Notes under the pieces: generated by a model
What the model was told of the DNA's origin: nothing
Seen by the model: only the letters and a program-made list of their open reading frames with translations
Database searches by the model: none
DNA from: Hyphomonadaceae bacterium
GTDB taxonomy: Bacteria > Pseudomonadota > Alphaproteobacteria > Caulobacterales > Aquidulcibacteraceae
Assembly (NCBI GenBank): GCA_016791325.1
Contig: JAEUMU010000007.1
Span: 1 to 8,515 of the forward strand
Direction: 5' to 3'
DNA length: 8,515 nt
Translations under genes and position numbers: made by a program
Shown: one piece after another, positions 1-6,668 of the stretch
How the letters are laid out: each line of letters opens with the position of its first letter
How positions within the stretch are numbered: the first letter of the stretch is position 1

Positions 1-9
1 TCCGAGACG

Positions 10-852
10 TTACCCGGATTTCGCCGGCCTGATCGCCAACGCAACAAAAGCTAGGCCGAGCGCCGGCCCGATCAGCCCGATCAGTCCACCCTCCACGCCC
101 ATGGCGCCGCCCGTCAGCAGCGGATCGCCGCCGAAGGAGAAAAGCCGCCACTGCCCATAGCCCAGATCGTTGCCGGTCACGTTGATGCCCAGCACCGGCC
201 CCTGCAGCGCGTTCCAGCCGAAATGCAAACCGATCGGCAGCCACAAGGCGCGCGTGCGCACATACGCCAGGCCCATCATCAAACTCGCGAGCAAAATGTT
301 CGCGCCAGCGATGACGCCAGCAAGCCCTTGCATCAAAGCGGTTGCGTGCATGGCCAAAAACAGCGCCGTGGTCACAAGCGTCGCCGTCCAGGCGCCGAAC
401 TTCGTCCAAAGCTCCTGAAAGATGTAACTGCGCACCAGCATTTGTTGCGTCATCACGTTGAAGAAGCAGGCGATGAGCCCGAACCCGAGCGCCTGCGTCG
501 AAAACGCCTCCACATCCGGCGCCCAGCGCGCCGCGCCGATTGCCGCCAGCACGCCGATGGGCGCAAGCAAGATCAGCCCGCCAGCCAACACCCCAAGAAG
601 CAAGTCCCGCAGCCGCGTGGCGCTGAAACCCAGCGTTTGCGGCCCGCGCTTGTCGACCAGCAACGCCATGATCACGAGCGGCATTAGCACGGCGAAGAAC
701 AGCCCGATCTCCACCGTGAGCCGCACAGTGCGAATGGCGTAGAAGCCTTCGCCCGAAAACTGCACCGCCGCCATGATGACGAGCCCTGTGAACAGCGCCC
801 ACAGGCCCAGGAAGGCGAGGATTTTTCCGACTGAGATCAAAACAGCGCGCAT
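10..852 (-). CDS. CPBP-family (CAAX protease-like) intramembrane protein with altered catalytic motif
   Basis: This is a 280-residue, strongly hydrophobic protein with about seven or eight likely membrane segments (roughly residues 8-30, 46-66, 83-107, 121-134, 155-170, 174-196, 205-221 and 252-274). It matches the CPBP/Abi layout of intramembrane metalloproteases: a motif 1 region at 135-146 (TQQMLVRSYIFQ), motif 2 FLAMH at 165-169, and motif 3 HFGWN at 210-214. The usual EExxxR of motif 1 reads QQxxxR here (Q136, Q137, R141), so the paired catalytic glutamates are absent while the Arg, both His and the Asn remain. The family includes prenyl-protein endopeptidases and bacteriocin-immunity proteins; substrate and activity cannot be told here. 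The ATG lies 7 bases after the GNAT stop, and its GAGG ribosome binding site overlaps that stop, so it is probably co-transcribed and translationally coupled with GNAT and alaS. Family assignment is fairly sure; protease activity is doubtful. Confidence 0.82.
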   Translation of the reverse strand: MRAVLISVGKILAFLGLWALFTGLVIMAAVQFSGEGFYAIRTVRLTVEIGLFFAVLMPLVIMALLVDKRGPQTLGFSATRLRDLLLGVLAGGLILLAPIGVLAAIGAARWAPDVEAFSTQALGFGLIACFFNVMTQQMLVRSYIFQELWTKFGAWTATLVTTALFLAMHATALMQGLAGVIAGANILLASLMMGLAYVRTRALWLPIGLHFGWNALQGPVLGINVTGNDLGYGQWRLFSFGGDPLLTGGAMGVEGGLIGLIGPALGLAFVALAIRPAKSG

Positions 853-859
853 GTGCGCC

Positions 860-1375
860 TCAAAGCGTCAGCTTCCAGATGAAATCCCGATCGGCATAGC
901 CGCCGACCATAAAGCGCCATTCCCCATCATGCACGAAGCCGTGGCGGCGATAAAACGCCTGCGCCCGCCCATTGCCTTCCCAGACACTGAGATAAAGCGC
1001 TGAAGCGTTTCGCGCCCGCGCCCAAGCGATAGCATCCGCCATCAGCGCATCAGCGACGCCCGCGCCCTTCACGCTTTCATGCACATAGAGCCGGTGCAGC
1101 TCCGCGCCGCCCGCGTCCTGCACTGGCAGGGCAAGCGCGCCGGTCATGCAGAACCCGACGATCGCGCCTTCGCGCAGCGCCAGCCTGTAGCGGCTCTCCC
1201 CGCCAACAATCTCAGCGCGCTGAATTGCTTCGCCATAGGCGCCGCCAAGATACGCGGCCAGATCGTCGGGCGGATATGGCAAGTGGCCGAACGTGGCCAG
1301 CCAGTTCTCGCGAGCGAACGCCGCCAGCTCCGCCGCGTCGCTTTCAACCGCGTCGCGATACGCAATCGCGCTCAC
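860..1375 (-). CDS. GNAT-family N-acetyltransferase (PaiA-like)
   Basis: This 171-residue protein has the GNAT fold, which transfers an acetyl group from acetyl-CoA to an amine. The N-terminus ([21 protein letters not shown]) is the usual beta1-alpha1 of the family, and the stretch around residues 25-43 (WLATFGH...PDDLAAYL) resembles PaiA-type polyamine acetyltransferases. Beta4 and motif A fall at 92-111 (ELHRLYV, then K103-GAGVA as the pyrophosphate-binding loop, with Lys where Arg or Gln is usual). Motif B is at 131-147 ([17 protein letters not shown]), where the Asn and Tyr typical of acetyl-CoA binding are present. The start codon is GTG and overlaps the alaS stop by four bases (GTGA on the coding strand), which indicates translational coupling. 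The substrate is unknown; the PaiA resemblance is only suggestive, and nothing in the context beyond linkage to alaS narrows it. Confidence 0.9.
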   Translation of the reverse strand: MSAIAYRDAVESDAAELAAFARENWLATFGHLPYPPDDLAAYLGGAYGEAIQRAEIVGGESRYRLALREGAIVGFCMTGALALPVQDAGGAELHRLYVHESVKGAGVADALMADAIAWARARNASALYLSVWEGNGRAQAFYRRHGFVHDGEWRFMVGGYADRDFIWKLTL

Positions 1376-4041
1376 GCCGCCAGCGCGCCCTGCAACGCTG
1401 CGCGAATGGCTTCCAGCGCTTTCGCGGCTTCCGCGCCGTTGGGGCCCCCGCCCTGGGCCATGTCCGGACGCCCGCCGCCGCCTTGGCCGCCCACAGCCGC
1501 CACCCCCGCTTTCACGAGATCGACAGCGCTCACTTTGGACTTGAGATCATCCGTCACGCCCACTGCAAGCGCCGCCTTGCCATCTTCAACACCGACATAG
1601 GCAATCACGCCCGAGCCGATGGATTTCTTGCCTTCATCGACAAGCCCCCGCAATTCCTTCGCCGGTACGCCTTCCAGCACGCGCGCCAACACGGCAACGC
1701 CCGCCACTTGCTCCGGCCCGGCCGGCGCCGCGGCGGCGCCGCCGCCCGCAAGCGCGAGTTTCTTTTTCGCTTCGCTCAATTCGCGCTCAAGCTTGCGGCG
1801 TTCGTCCTGCAATTGCGCGACACGATCGGGCAATTCAGCCAACGGCGCCTTGAGGTTGGCGGAAACCGTTTTCGCCAACGCCGCCTGCGCCTTCAAGTGC
1901 GCGAGCGCCGCCGCGCCCGTGGCCGCTTCGATGCGGCGCACGCCCGCAGCGACCCCGCCTTCGGAAACGATCTGAAACACCGCGATATCGCCGGTGCGTT
2001 TCACATGCGTGCCGCCGCACAGCTCCACCGAATAGGCCTTGCCGCCCCCGCCCAGCGCATCACCAAGGCGCAGCACACGCACCTGATCACCATATTTTTC
2101 GCCAAACAGCGCGAGCGCCCCTTCCGCGATCGCCGCCTCCGGCGCCATTTCCTTGATCACCCCTTCAGCGTTCTGGCGGATTACGGCGTTCACCTCATCC
2201 TCCACGCGCGTGATTTCATCGGCGCTCAGCGCCTGGCTGTGGCTGAAATCGAAGCGGAAATAATCGGCCTCCACCAGAGAGCCCTTCTGCGTCACGTGCG
2301 GACCAAGCACATTACGCAGCGCCGCGTGCAGCAGATGGGTGGCGGAGTGATTGGCGCGAATGCGCGCGCGCCGCTCATGATCGATCTCCAGCGCCGCCTT
2401 TTCACCCACTTTCACCGCCGGCCCATCCAAGCGCCCCACATGCGCATGCAAGGCGCCCGCCTGCTTCTTCGTATCCTCGACGGTGAACGTCGCGCCATTG
2501 GCGAACACGATCACGCCTTGATCGCCGGCCTGGCCGCCGCTTTCCGCATAGAAAGGCGTCCGGTCGAACACGAGCGCGGCCTGTACGCCGGCGCGCAATT
2601 CGTTTTGCTCCGCGCCGCCGGCCACGATCGCCGCCAACCGGCCTTCGCCGGCTTCTGCGCCGTAGCCCAGGAATTCGTTGCCGCGCGTGCGCTCCAGGAT
2701 CGAATGCCAGATTGCGGGATTATCGCCGCCCTCGGCGCCTTGCCAGCTCTCGCGGCCCTTCTCGCGCTGGCGCTCCATGGCCGCGTCGAAGCCGGGCGTA
2801 TCCACTTCAAGCCCGCGCCCGCGCAAGATGTCCTGCGTCAAATCCAGCGGGAATCCGAACGTATCGTAAAGCTTGAACGCTGTGGCGCCATCGAGCTTGG
2901 CGCCTTTCTTCAATGTCGCCAGTTCGTCTTCCAGCAGCTTCAAGCCGTTGCCCAGCGTACGGCGGAAGCGCTCTTCTTCCTCGTACAATTGCGCTTCGAT
3001 CACCGGCTGCGCGCGGCGCAATTCGGGATAGGCTTCGCCCATCTCCACGATCAGCGCCGGCGCCAAGCGATGCATCAGCGGCTCTTTCGCGCCCAAAATG
3101 TGGGCATGGCGCATGGCCCGGCGCATGATCCGGCGCAGAACATAACCGCGCCCTTCATTCGAGGGCGAAACCCCGTCGGCGATCAGGAACGAAGAGGCGC
3201 GCAAGTGATCGGCGATCACGCGATGGCTGGCCGCCTTCTCGCCTTCGGCTTTCACCCCGGTGAGCTCCACCGAAGCCGCAATCAGCGCCTTGAATAGGTC
3301 GATCTCGTAGTTTGAATGAACCCCCTGCAGCACAGCCGCCACGCGCTCGAGCCCCGCGCCGGTATCGATCGAGGGCTTCGGCAGCGGGGTGCGCCGGCCA
3401 TCGGCGAACTGCTCGAATTGCATGAACACGAGATTCCAGATCTCGATAAAACGATCGCCGTCCTGGTCGGCGCTGCCAGGTGGGCCGCCGGCCACGCCCG
3501 GCCCATGATCGTAGAAAATTTCCGAGCACGGCCCGCAGGGCCCGGTATCGCCCATCGACCAGAAATTATCCGACGTCGCGATGCGGATGATCTTATCGTC
3601 GGAAAAGCCGGCCACCTTCTTCCAGAGCCCCGCCGCCTCATCGTCATCATGATAGACGGTGACGAGCAGCTTCTCCTTCGGCAGCGCGAAATCCTTTGTC
3701 AGCAATTCCCACGCGTGCGGGATCGCCTGCTCTTTGAAATAGTCGCCGAAGGAAAAATTCCCCAGCATCTCGAAGAAGGTGTGGTGGCGGGCGGTGTAGC
3801 CCACATTGTCGAGGTCGTTGTGCTTGCCCCCGGCGCGCACGCACTTCTGGCTGGTGGCCGCACGTGGGAAGGGCGGCTTGGCCGCGCCGGTGAAGTAGTT
3901 CTTGAACGGCACCATGCCGGCATTGACGAACAGCAGCGTCGGATCGTCCTGCGGCACCAGCGGCGCCGATGCGGGCGTTTCATGGCCGCGCGACCGGAAG
4001 AACTCCAGGAACTGCCGCCGAATGTCGTTGACGCTATGCAT
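1372..4041 (-). CDS. alaS: alanine--tRNA ligase
   Basis: AlaRS (889 residues from the chosen start; family members are usually about 870-890) charges tRNA-Ala with alanine in the cytoplasm and edits mischarged Ser or Gly. The class II catalytic core starts at once ([23 protein letters not shown] at 39-47; motif 2 region [20 protein letters not shown] at 79-98; motif 3 [13 protein letters not shown] at 297-309). The tRNA-recognition region includes DTGAGLERV at 226-234. The editing domain carries the zinc-site residues H565 and H569 (HSATH) and C675 and H679 (CGGTH). A coiled-coil-like charged segment (about 740-762) and an Ala/Gly/Pro linker lead to the C-Ala domain, ending in the DHHA1 signature [12 protein letters not shown] (854-865). 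All key residues are present, so it should be functional. A longer frame reaches back to 4122, but its extra 27 residues do not resemble AlaRS, so I use the ATG at 4041. Its stop overlaps the GNAT start. Confidence 0.98.
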   Translation of the reverse strand: MHSVNDIRRQFLEFFRSRGHETPASAPLVPQDDPTLLFVNAGMVPFKNYFTGAAKPPFPRAATSQKCVRAGGKHNDLDNVGYTARHHTFFEMLGNFSFGDYFKEQAIPHAWELLTKDFALPKEKLLVTVYHDDDEAAGLWKKVAGFSDDKIIRIATSDNFWSMGDTGPCGPCSEIFYDHGPGVAGGPPGSADQDGDRFIEIWNLVFMQFEQFADGRRTPLPKPSIDTGAGLERVAAVLQGVHSNYEIDLFKALIAASVELTGVKAEGEKAASHRVIADHLRASSFLIADGVSPSNEGRGYVLRRIMRRAMRHAHILGAKEPLMHRLAPALIVEMGEAYPELRRAQPVIEAQLYEEEERFRRTLGNGLKLLEDELATLKKGAKLDGATAFKLYDTFGFPLDLTQDILRGRGLEVDTPGFDAAMERQREKGRESWQGAEGGDNPAIWHSILERTRGNEFLGYGAEAGEGRLAAIVAGGAEQNELRAGVQAALVFDRTPFYAESGGQAGDQGVIVFANGATFTVEDTKKQAGALHAHVGRLDGPAVKVGEKAALEIDHERRARIRANHSATHLLHAALRNVLGPHVTQKGSLVEADYFRFDFSHSQALSADEITRVEDEVNAVIRQNAEGVIKEMAPEAAIAEGALALFGEKYGDQVRVLRLGDALGGGGKAYSVELCGGTHVKRTGDIAVFQIVSEGGVAAGVRRIEAATGAAALAHLKAQAALAKTVSANLKAPLAELPDRVAQLQDERRKLERELSEAKKKLALAGGGAAAAPAGPEQVAGVAVLARVLEGVPAKELRGLVDEGKKSIGSGVIAYVGVEDGKAALAVGVTDDLKSKVSAVDLVKAGVAAVGGQGGGGRPDMAQGGGPNGAEAAKALEAIRAALQGALAA

Positions 4042-4072
4042 AACCGCCCAAACCAAATCCAAGATCGGGCTT

Positions 4073-4102
4073 GGTATATTGTAGTGCGCATGCGAACGCC
4101 AA
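4073..4102 (-). promoter_or_regulatory. candidate sigma-70-type promoter for alaS
   Basis: In the 129 bases between the VOC stop and the alaS ATG, the minus strand shows TTGGCG (4097-4102) followed after 18 bases by TATACC (4073-4078). An alternative -10, TACAAT, lies at 4078-4083 but has a poorer -35. A short hairpin (CCAAG/CTTGG, 4059-4074) follows. This is the only AT-rich spot in the gap. The match to consensus is modest, and readthrough from the VOC gene is equally possible. Confidence 0.3.
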
Positions 4103-4170
4103 CCGGCGCCCTGGCCGCACATCGCATGAGGCCCCTCTGGCGCAGCATCCCCACGCCGGTCGCGCGGGGG

Positions 4171-4602
4171 TTATGGCGGCAATGTCAGCGCCCCATCCGG
4201 CCCCAAGGCGAAGGCCGGATTCCAAGCCACCTCCCAAAGATGGCCGTCCGGATCGGCAAAATAGCCGCTGCGCCCGACGAAGTGCGGCGAATCCTGCGCC
4301 AGCTTGGTGATCACGGCGCCTGCTGCAGCTGCTTCCGCCAGCAGCCGGTCCACGTCCGCCCGATCGGCCACGTTGTGGGCCAGCGCCACGCGGCGAAAAC
4401 CGCCCCCCTCTTCCGGCAGCCCCGCATCTGCGGCCAGGCTACGCCAGGACCATAACGCCAGCGCCAACCCGCCGGCCTGATAGAACGCAACTTCGCCCGC
4501 TACGCTCGCGCCGGAGCGCCGCCACCCCAGCGCCTCATAAAACACCTGCGCGCGCCCGAGGTCGGCCACGCCCAAGGTAATGAGAGAAACGCGAGGCTCC
4601 AT
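4171..4602 (-). CDS. VOC-superfamily (glyoxalase/bleomycin resistance-like) protein
   Basis: This 143-residue protein is built from two beta-alpha-beta-beta-beta modules, as in the vicinal oxygen chelate superfamily. The first module begins VSLITLGVADLGRAQVFYEALGW (residues 5-27). The second ends with the strongly conserved SGYFADPDGHLWEVAWNP (112-129), in which E124 is the expected metal ligand and H121 lies nearby; H76 in ALAHN is a further candidate ligand. The family includes glyoxalase I, dioxygenases and fosfomycin or bleomycin resistance proteins. This single-domain subgroup is common in proteobacteria and mostly uncharacterised, so no substrate is assigned. The frame extends up to 4674, but the extra residues are Pro/Arg-rich and unlike the family. 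The ATG at 4602 is preceded by a purine-rich GAGAAGGTGAG ribosome binding site. It sits between recA and alaS, all on one strand, with no obvious functional link to either. Confidence 0.9.
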   Translation of the reverse strand: MEPRVSLITLGVADLGRAQVFYEALGWRRSGASVAGEVAFYQAGGLALALWSWRSLAADAGLPEEGGGFRRVALAHNVADRADVDRLLAEAAAAGAVITKLAQDSPHFVGRSGYFADPDGHLWEVAWNPAFALGPDGALTLPP

Positions 4603-4673
4603 TCCACGCTCACCTTCTCGCACGCTCACCGGCGCCGGACGACGCACGCAACCCGCACAGCTCGGAAGGGGCA

Positions 4674-4748
4674 ATTTCGCCGGCCGGCCAAGGGCGAGGC
4701 CAGGGCATGGGGTCGGGTCGGCAACACCCCCGCACCGGCCGGCGAAAT
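4674..4748 (-). repeat. long inverted repeat between recA and VOC gene
   Basis: Arms ATTTCGCCGGCCGG (4674-4687) and CCGGCCGGCGAAAT (4735-4748) are perfect 14-base reverse complements around a 47-base loop. The loop holds a possible inner stem of GGGGT with ACCCC. It lies downstream of recA and 72 bases upstream of the VOC ATG. As RNA it would be very stable, and it could act as a terminator, attenuator or mRNA-stabilising structure. It lacks a U-run, so a classic rho-independent terminator is not shown. Confidence 0.6.
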
Positions 4749-4754
4749 CTCACA

Positions 4755-4773
4755 CACGCGCGCGATGCGCGTG
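4755..4773 (-). terminator. possible recA 3' hairpin
   Basis: A 7-base perfect GC-rich stem (CACGCGC and GCGCGTG) with a 5-base loop begins 6 bases after the recA stop codon on the minus strand. Position and stem suit transcript-end formation, but it is followed by TGTGAGATTT rather than a U-tract. It could instead be a 3'-end stabilising hairpin, perhaps acting together with the larger inverted repeat just beyond it. Confidence 0.35.
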
Positions 4774-4779
4774 ATCTTG

Positions 4780-5859
<1,080 letters not shown>

Positions 5860-5879
5860 GTCCGCCCTCCTCGTAGGTC

Positions 5880-5928
5880 GAGTCCAGGGCTCTGGGCCAC
5901 TGTCTCTCGCGCTTCCCGATCTGGACTC
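5880..5928 (-). repeat. inverted repeat in the recA leader
   Basis: GAGTCCAG (5880-5887) and CTGGACTC (5921-5928) are perfect 8-base reverse complements separated by 33 bases. They lie between the recA start codon and the candidate -10 box. If transcription starts near 5925, the distal arm straddles the start site, so an RNA hairpin may be only partly formed; a DNA-level protein site is the other option. No function is known to me. Confidence 0.4.
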
Positions 5929-5931
5929 AGA

Positions 5932-5959
5932 TGTATCCTGTTTGTTCTCGGAACACAAG
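5932..5959 (-). promoter_or_regulatory. recA: candidate recA promoter (-35/-10)
   Basis: On the minus strand CTTGTG (5954-5959) and GATACA (5932-5937) are spaced by 16 bases, giving a plausible vegetative promoter about 65-70 bases upstream of the recA ATG. The -35 half lies inside the SOS box, so a LexA repressor bound there would block RNA polymerase. The exact hexamers are a judgement by eye; TTGTGT with ATACAT, one base over, is equally possible. Confidence 0.5.
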
Positions 5960-5965
5960 CAGAAC
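5951..5965 (-). promoter_or_regulatory. SOS box (LexA operator) of recA
   Basis: The minus strand reads GTTC-TGCTTGT-GTTC, an exact match to the direct-repeat GTTC-N7-GTTC LexA operator established for alphaproteobacteria. It overlaps the candidate -35 of recA. Immediately beyond it, a GAAC (GTTC on the plus strand at 5944-5947) makes an additional small palindrome, TGTTC-CGA-GAACA. The motif, the position and the identity of the downstream gene all agree. LexA itself is not encoded in this window. Confidence 0.88.
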
Positions 5966-6128
5966 ATCGTATCGTCGCACAAGTCACCAGCCCTTGGGGA
6001 TCGCCACGGTCGCGAGCCCCAACTCTAGCGTGTGACGCGTAATTGTTCGGGACTTCTCCCCTTCCGGCACTTCCCTTTTCCCGGCTCCCGACTCTATTGT
6101 TCCAGCTCAGAAACGAGGAGCAACGAGC

Positions 6129-6386
6129 GTGGCTTCGTCCTTAGCGCCATTGCCGCCGCGCGGAGACCAGCCCGCGACGCTGGAGGGCATGTCCTCGTTT
6201 CGCGTGAAGACAGCCGCATTGTCGCGCCCCGCCGGCCCGATCCAGAAGCCCAACCCCGACCTCGTGCTCGTGACCGCCGCCGATGGCGGTGTCGTGGTTT
6301 ATCCGCCGAGCGAAAAGCTCATCATCCTCGCCGCACGGCGCGACACGCGCGAACCGCCGATGAAGGTGTTCGACATCGGCGCGTAG
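6129..6386 (+). CDS. small hypothetical protein (85 aa)
   Basis: I do not recognise this protein. It begins with GTG, preceded at 8 bases by a strong GAGGAG ribosome binding site (6115-6120), and the codons keep the high-GC third-position bias of the neighbouring genes. Both points argue that it is real. The product has a Pro/Ala-rich N-terminus (residues 1-18) and then a basic stretch (RVKTAALSRP, 25-34). A compact probable beta-rich part follows, with strands at LVLVTA (45-50), GGVVVYPP (53-60) and KLIILAA (63-69), ending MKVFDIGA. There is no signal peptide, membrane segment or Cys/His metal motif. An internal ATG at codon 21 (6189) would give 65 residues, but its upstream GGAGGGC is too close to be a good ribosome binding site. 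It is transcribed divergently from recA; the SOS box is about 165 bases upstream and probably does not control it. The stop lies 6 bases before the REP-like element. Confidence 0.68.
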   Translation: MASSLAPLPPRGDQPATLEGMSSFRVKTAALSRPAGPIQKPNPDLVLVTAADGGVVVYPPSEKLIILAARRDTREPPMKVFDIGA

Positions 6387-6392
6387 CGAGCA

Positions 6393-6424
6393 TGAGTGAC
6401 ACACACTCATCCGCCCAAGCCTGA
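6393..6424 (+). repeat. REP-like repeat copy 1
   Basis: The core palindrome at 6392-6410 has 7-base arms ATGAGTG and CACTCAT around ACACA. The copy continues to AAGCCTGA at 6417-6424. Over 32 bases it matches copy 3 at 27 positions, and its first 20 bases are the exact reverse complement of copy 4. Confidence 0.75.
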
Positions 6425-6585
6425 AAAAAGTGGAGCAAGAAGCGCTACGCAAGCTGCGCCGCGCCGCCTCCACCGGCCGCCTACTCGGCGGCGCGGAATG
6501 GTCGAAGCAATTGGAGAAGAGCGCCGGACGCACGCTCAGCGCACCCAGGCGTGGGCGCCCGGTTGCTGTGAGTAACACACACTAG
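6400..6585 (+). pseudogene. RAYT (REP-associated tyrosine transposase) C-terminal remnant
   Basis: A plus-strand frame is open from 6400 (after a TGA at 6397) to TAG at 6583-6585. From about 6424 it reads KKVEQEALRKLRRAASTGRL, then LGGAEWSKQLEKSAGRTL, then SAPRRGRP. This fits the C-terminal tail of RAYT proteins, which typically reads like RTGRPLGS, then a short helix with LE...GR.L, then a basic PRKRGRP-like end. The whole N-terminal Y1/HUH catalytic domain (the HUH motif and catalytic Tyr) is missing, and there is no credible start codon with a ribosome binding site. The last codons (VSNTH then TAG) are written in repeat copy 2. I recognise the tail by pattern only. A short unrelated coding gene is the less likely alternative. 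Confidence 0.6.
6566..6585 (+). repeat. REP-like repeat copy 2 (degenerate)
   Basis: CTGTGAGTAACACACACTAG is a degenerate copy of the repeat core that directly abuts copy 3 in tandem with a 20-base period. It supplies the TAG stop of the transposase remnant. Its internal palindrome is broken. Confidence 0.65.
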
Positions 6586-6620
6586 CTGTGACTGACACAC
6601 ACTCATGTGCAGAAGCCTGA
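6586..6620 (+). repeat. REP-like repeat copy 3
   Basis: The copy begins CTGTGACTGACACACACTCA and ends in AAGCCTGA (6613-6620), as copy 1 does. Its 6587-6606 portion pairs with copy 4 (6644-6663) at 19 of 20 bases around a 37-base loop. This gives a strong hairpin in the convergent intergenic space that could also serve as a bidirectional terminator. Confidence 0.72.
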
Positions 6621-6641
6621 GCAGGATTGTCCGGCGCCCAG

Positions 6642-6661
6642 GGATGAGTGTGTGTCACTCA
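6642..6661 (-). repeat. REP-like repeat copy 4 (inverted)
   Basis: The plus strand reads GGATGAGTGTGTGTCACTCA, the exact reverse complement of copy 1 (20 of 20). It is followed by a further partial run CACACTCTCAC up to the pirin stop codon, perhaps a decayed additional copy. Confidence 0.75.
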
Positions 6662-6668
6662 CACACTC

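Larger units (their letters stand above)
6393..6661. mobile_element. REP/BIME-like element with RAYT remnant
   Basis: This 269-base segment is bounded by perfect 20-base inverted repeats: TGAGTGACACACACTCATCC at 6393-6412 and its reverse complement at 6642-6661. Two degenerate internal copies (6566-6606) and a coding remnant resembling the C-terminus of REP-associated tyrosine transposases lie between. Each copy is itself a small palindrome (TGAGTG-ACACA-CACTCA). Such arrays are moved or maintained in trans by RAYT enzymes, relatives of IS200/IS605 transposases. It fills the space between two convergent genes, starting 6 bases after one stop codon and ending 7 bases before the other, which is the typical location of REP elements. 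No target-site duplication is visible. It is inferred to be non-autonomous and decayed. Confidence 0.65.

Noticed and set aside
1225..3297. 690-codon plus-strand open frame antisense to alaS
   Set aside because: Its composition is Arg/His/Ala-rich without any recognisable domain, and it lies entirely opposite an intact, well-conserved alaS. It is a typical GC-rich antisense shadow.
4042..4122. N-terminal extension of AlaRS
   Set aside because: The 27 extra residues lack similarity to AlaRS N-termini, and the catalytic domain starts normally at the ATG at 4041.
3316..4455. 379-codon plus-strand frame across the alaS start and VOC gene
   Set aside because: It is opposite two recognised genes, has no family resemblance, and has no ribosome binding site that stands out.
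5860..5982. N-terminal extension of RecA
   Set aside because: The extension reads through the SOS box, promoter and ribosome binding site.
6041..6102. Second SOS box upstream of the 85-residue gene (GTTC at 6045 and 6099)
   Set aside because: The two GTTC half-sites are 50 bases apart, and neither has a partner at the 7-base spacing.
6141..6578. 145-codon minus-strand frame opposite the 85-residue gene and the transposase remnant
   Set aside because: Its composition is Arg/Ser/Cys-rich and low-quality. The plus-strand reading has a good ribosome binding site, and the remnant has recognisable similarity in the other direction.
6393..6663. CRISPR array or simple CA microsatellite
   Set aside because: Copies are few, differ in orientation and have irregular spacing, with coding-like sequence between them. 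The shared flanks beyond the CA run rule out a plain microsatellite.
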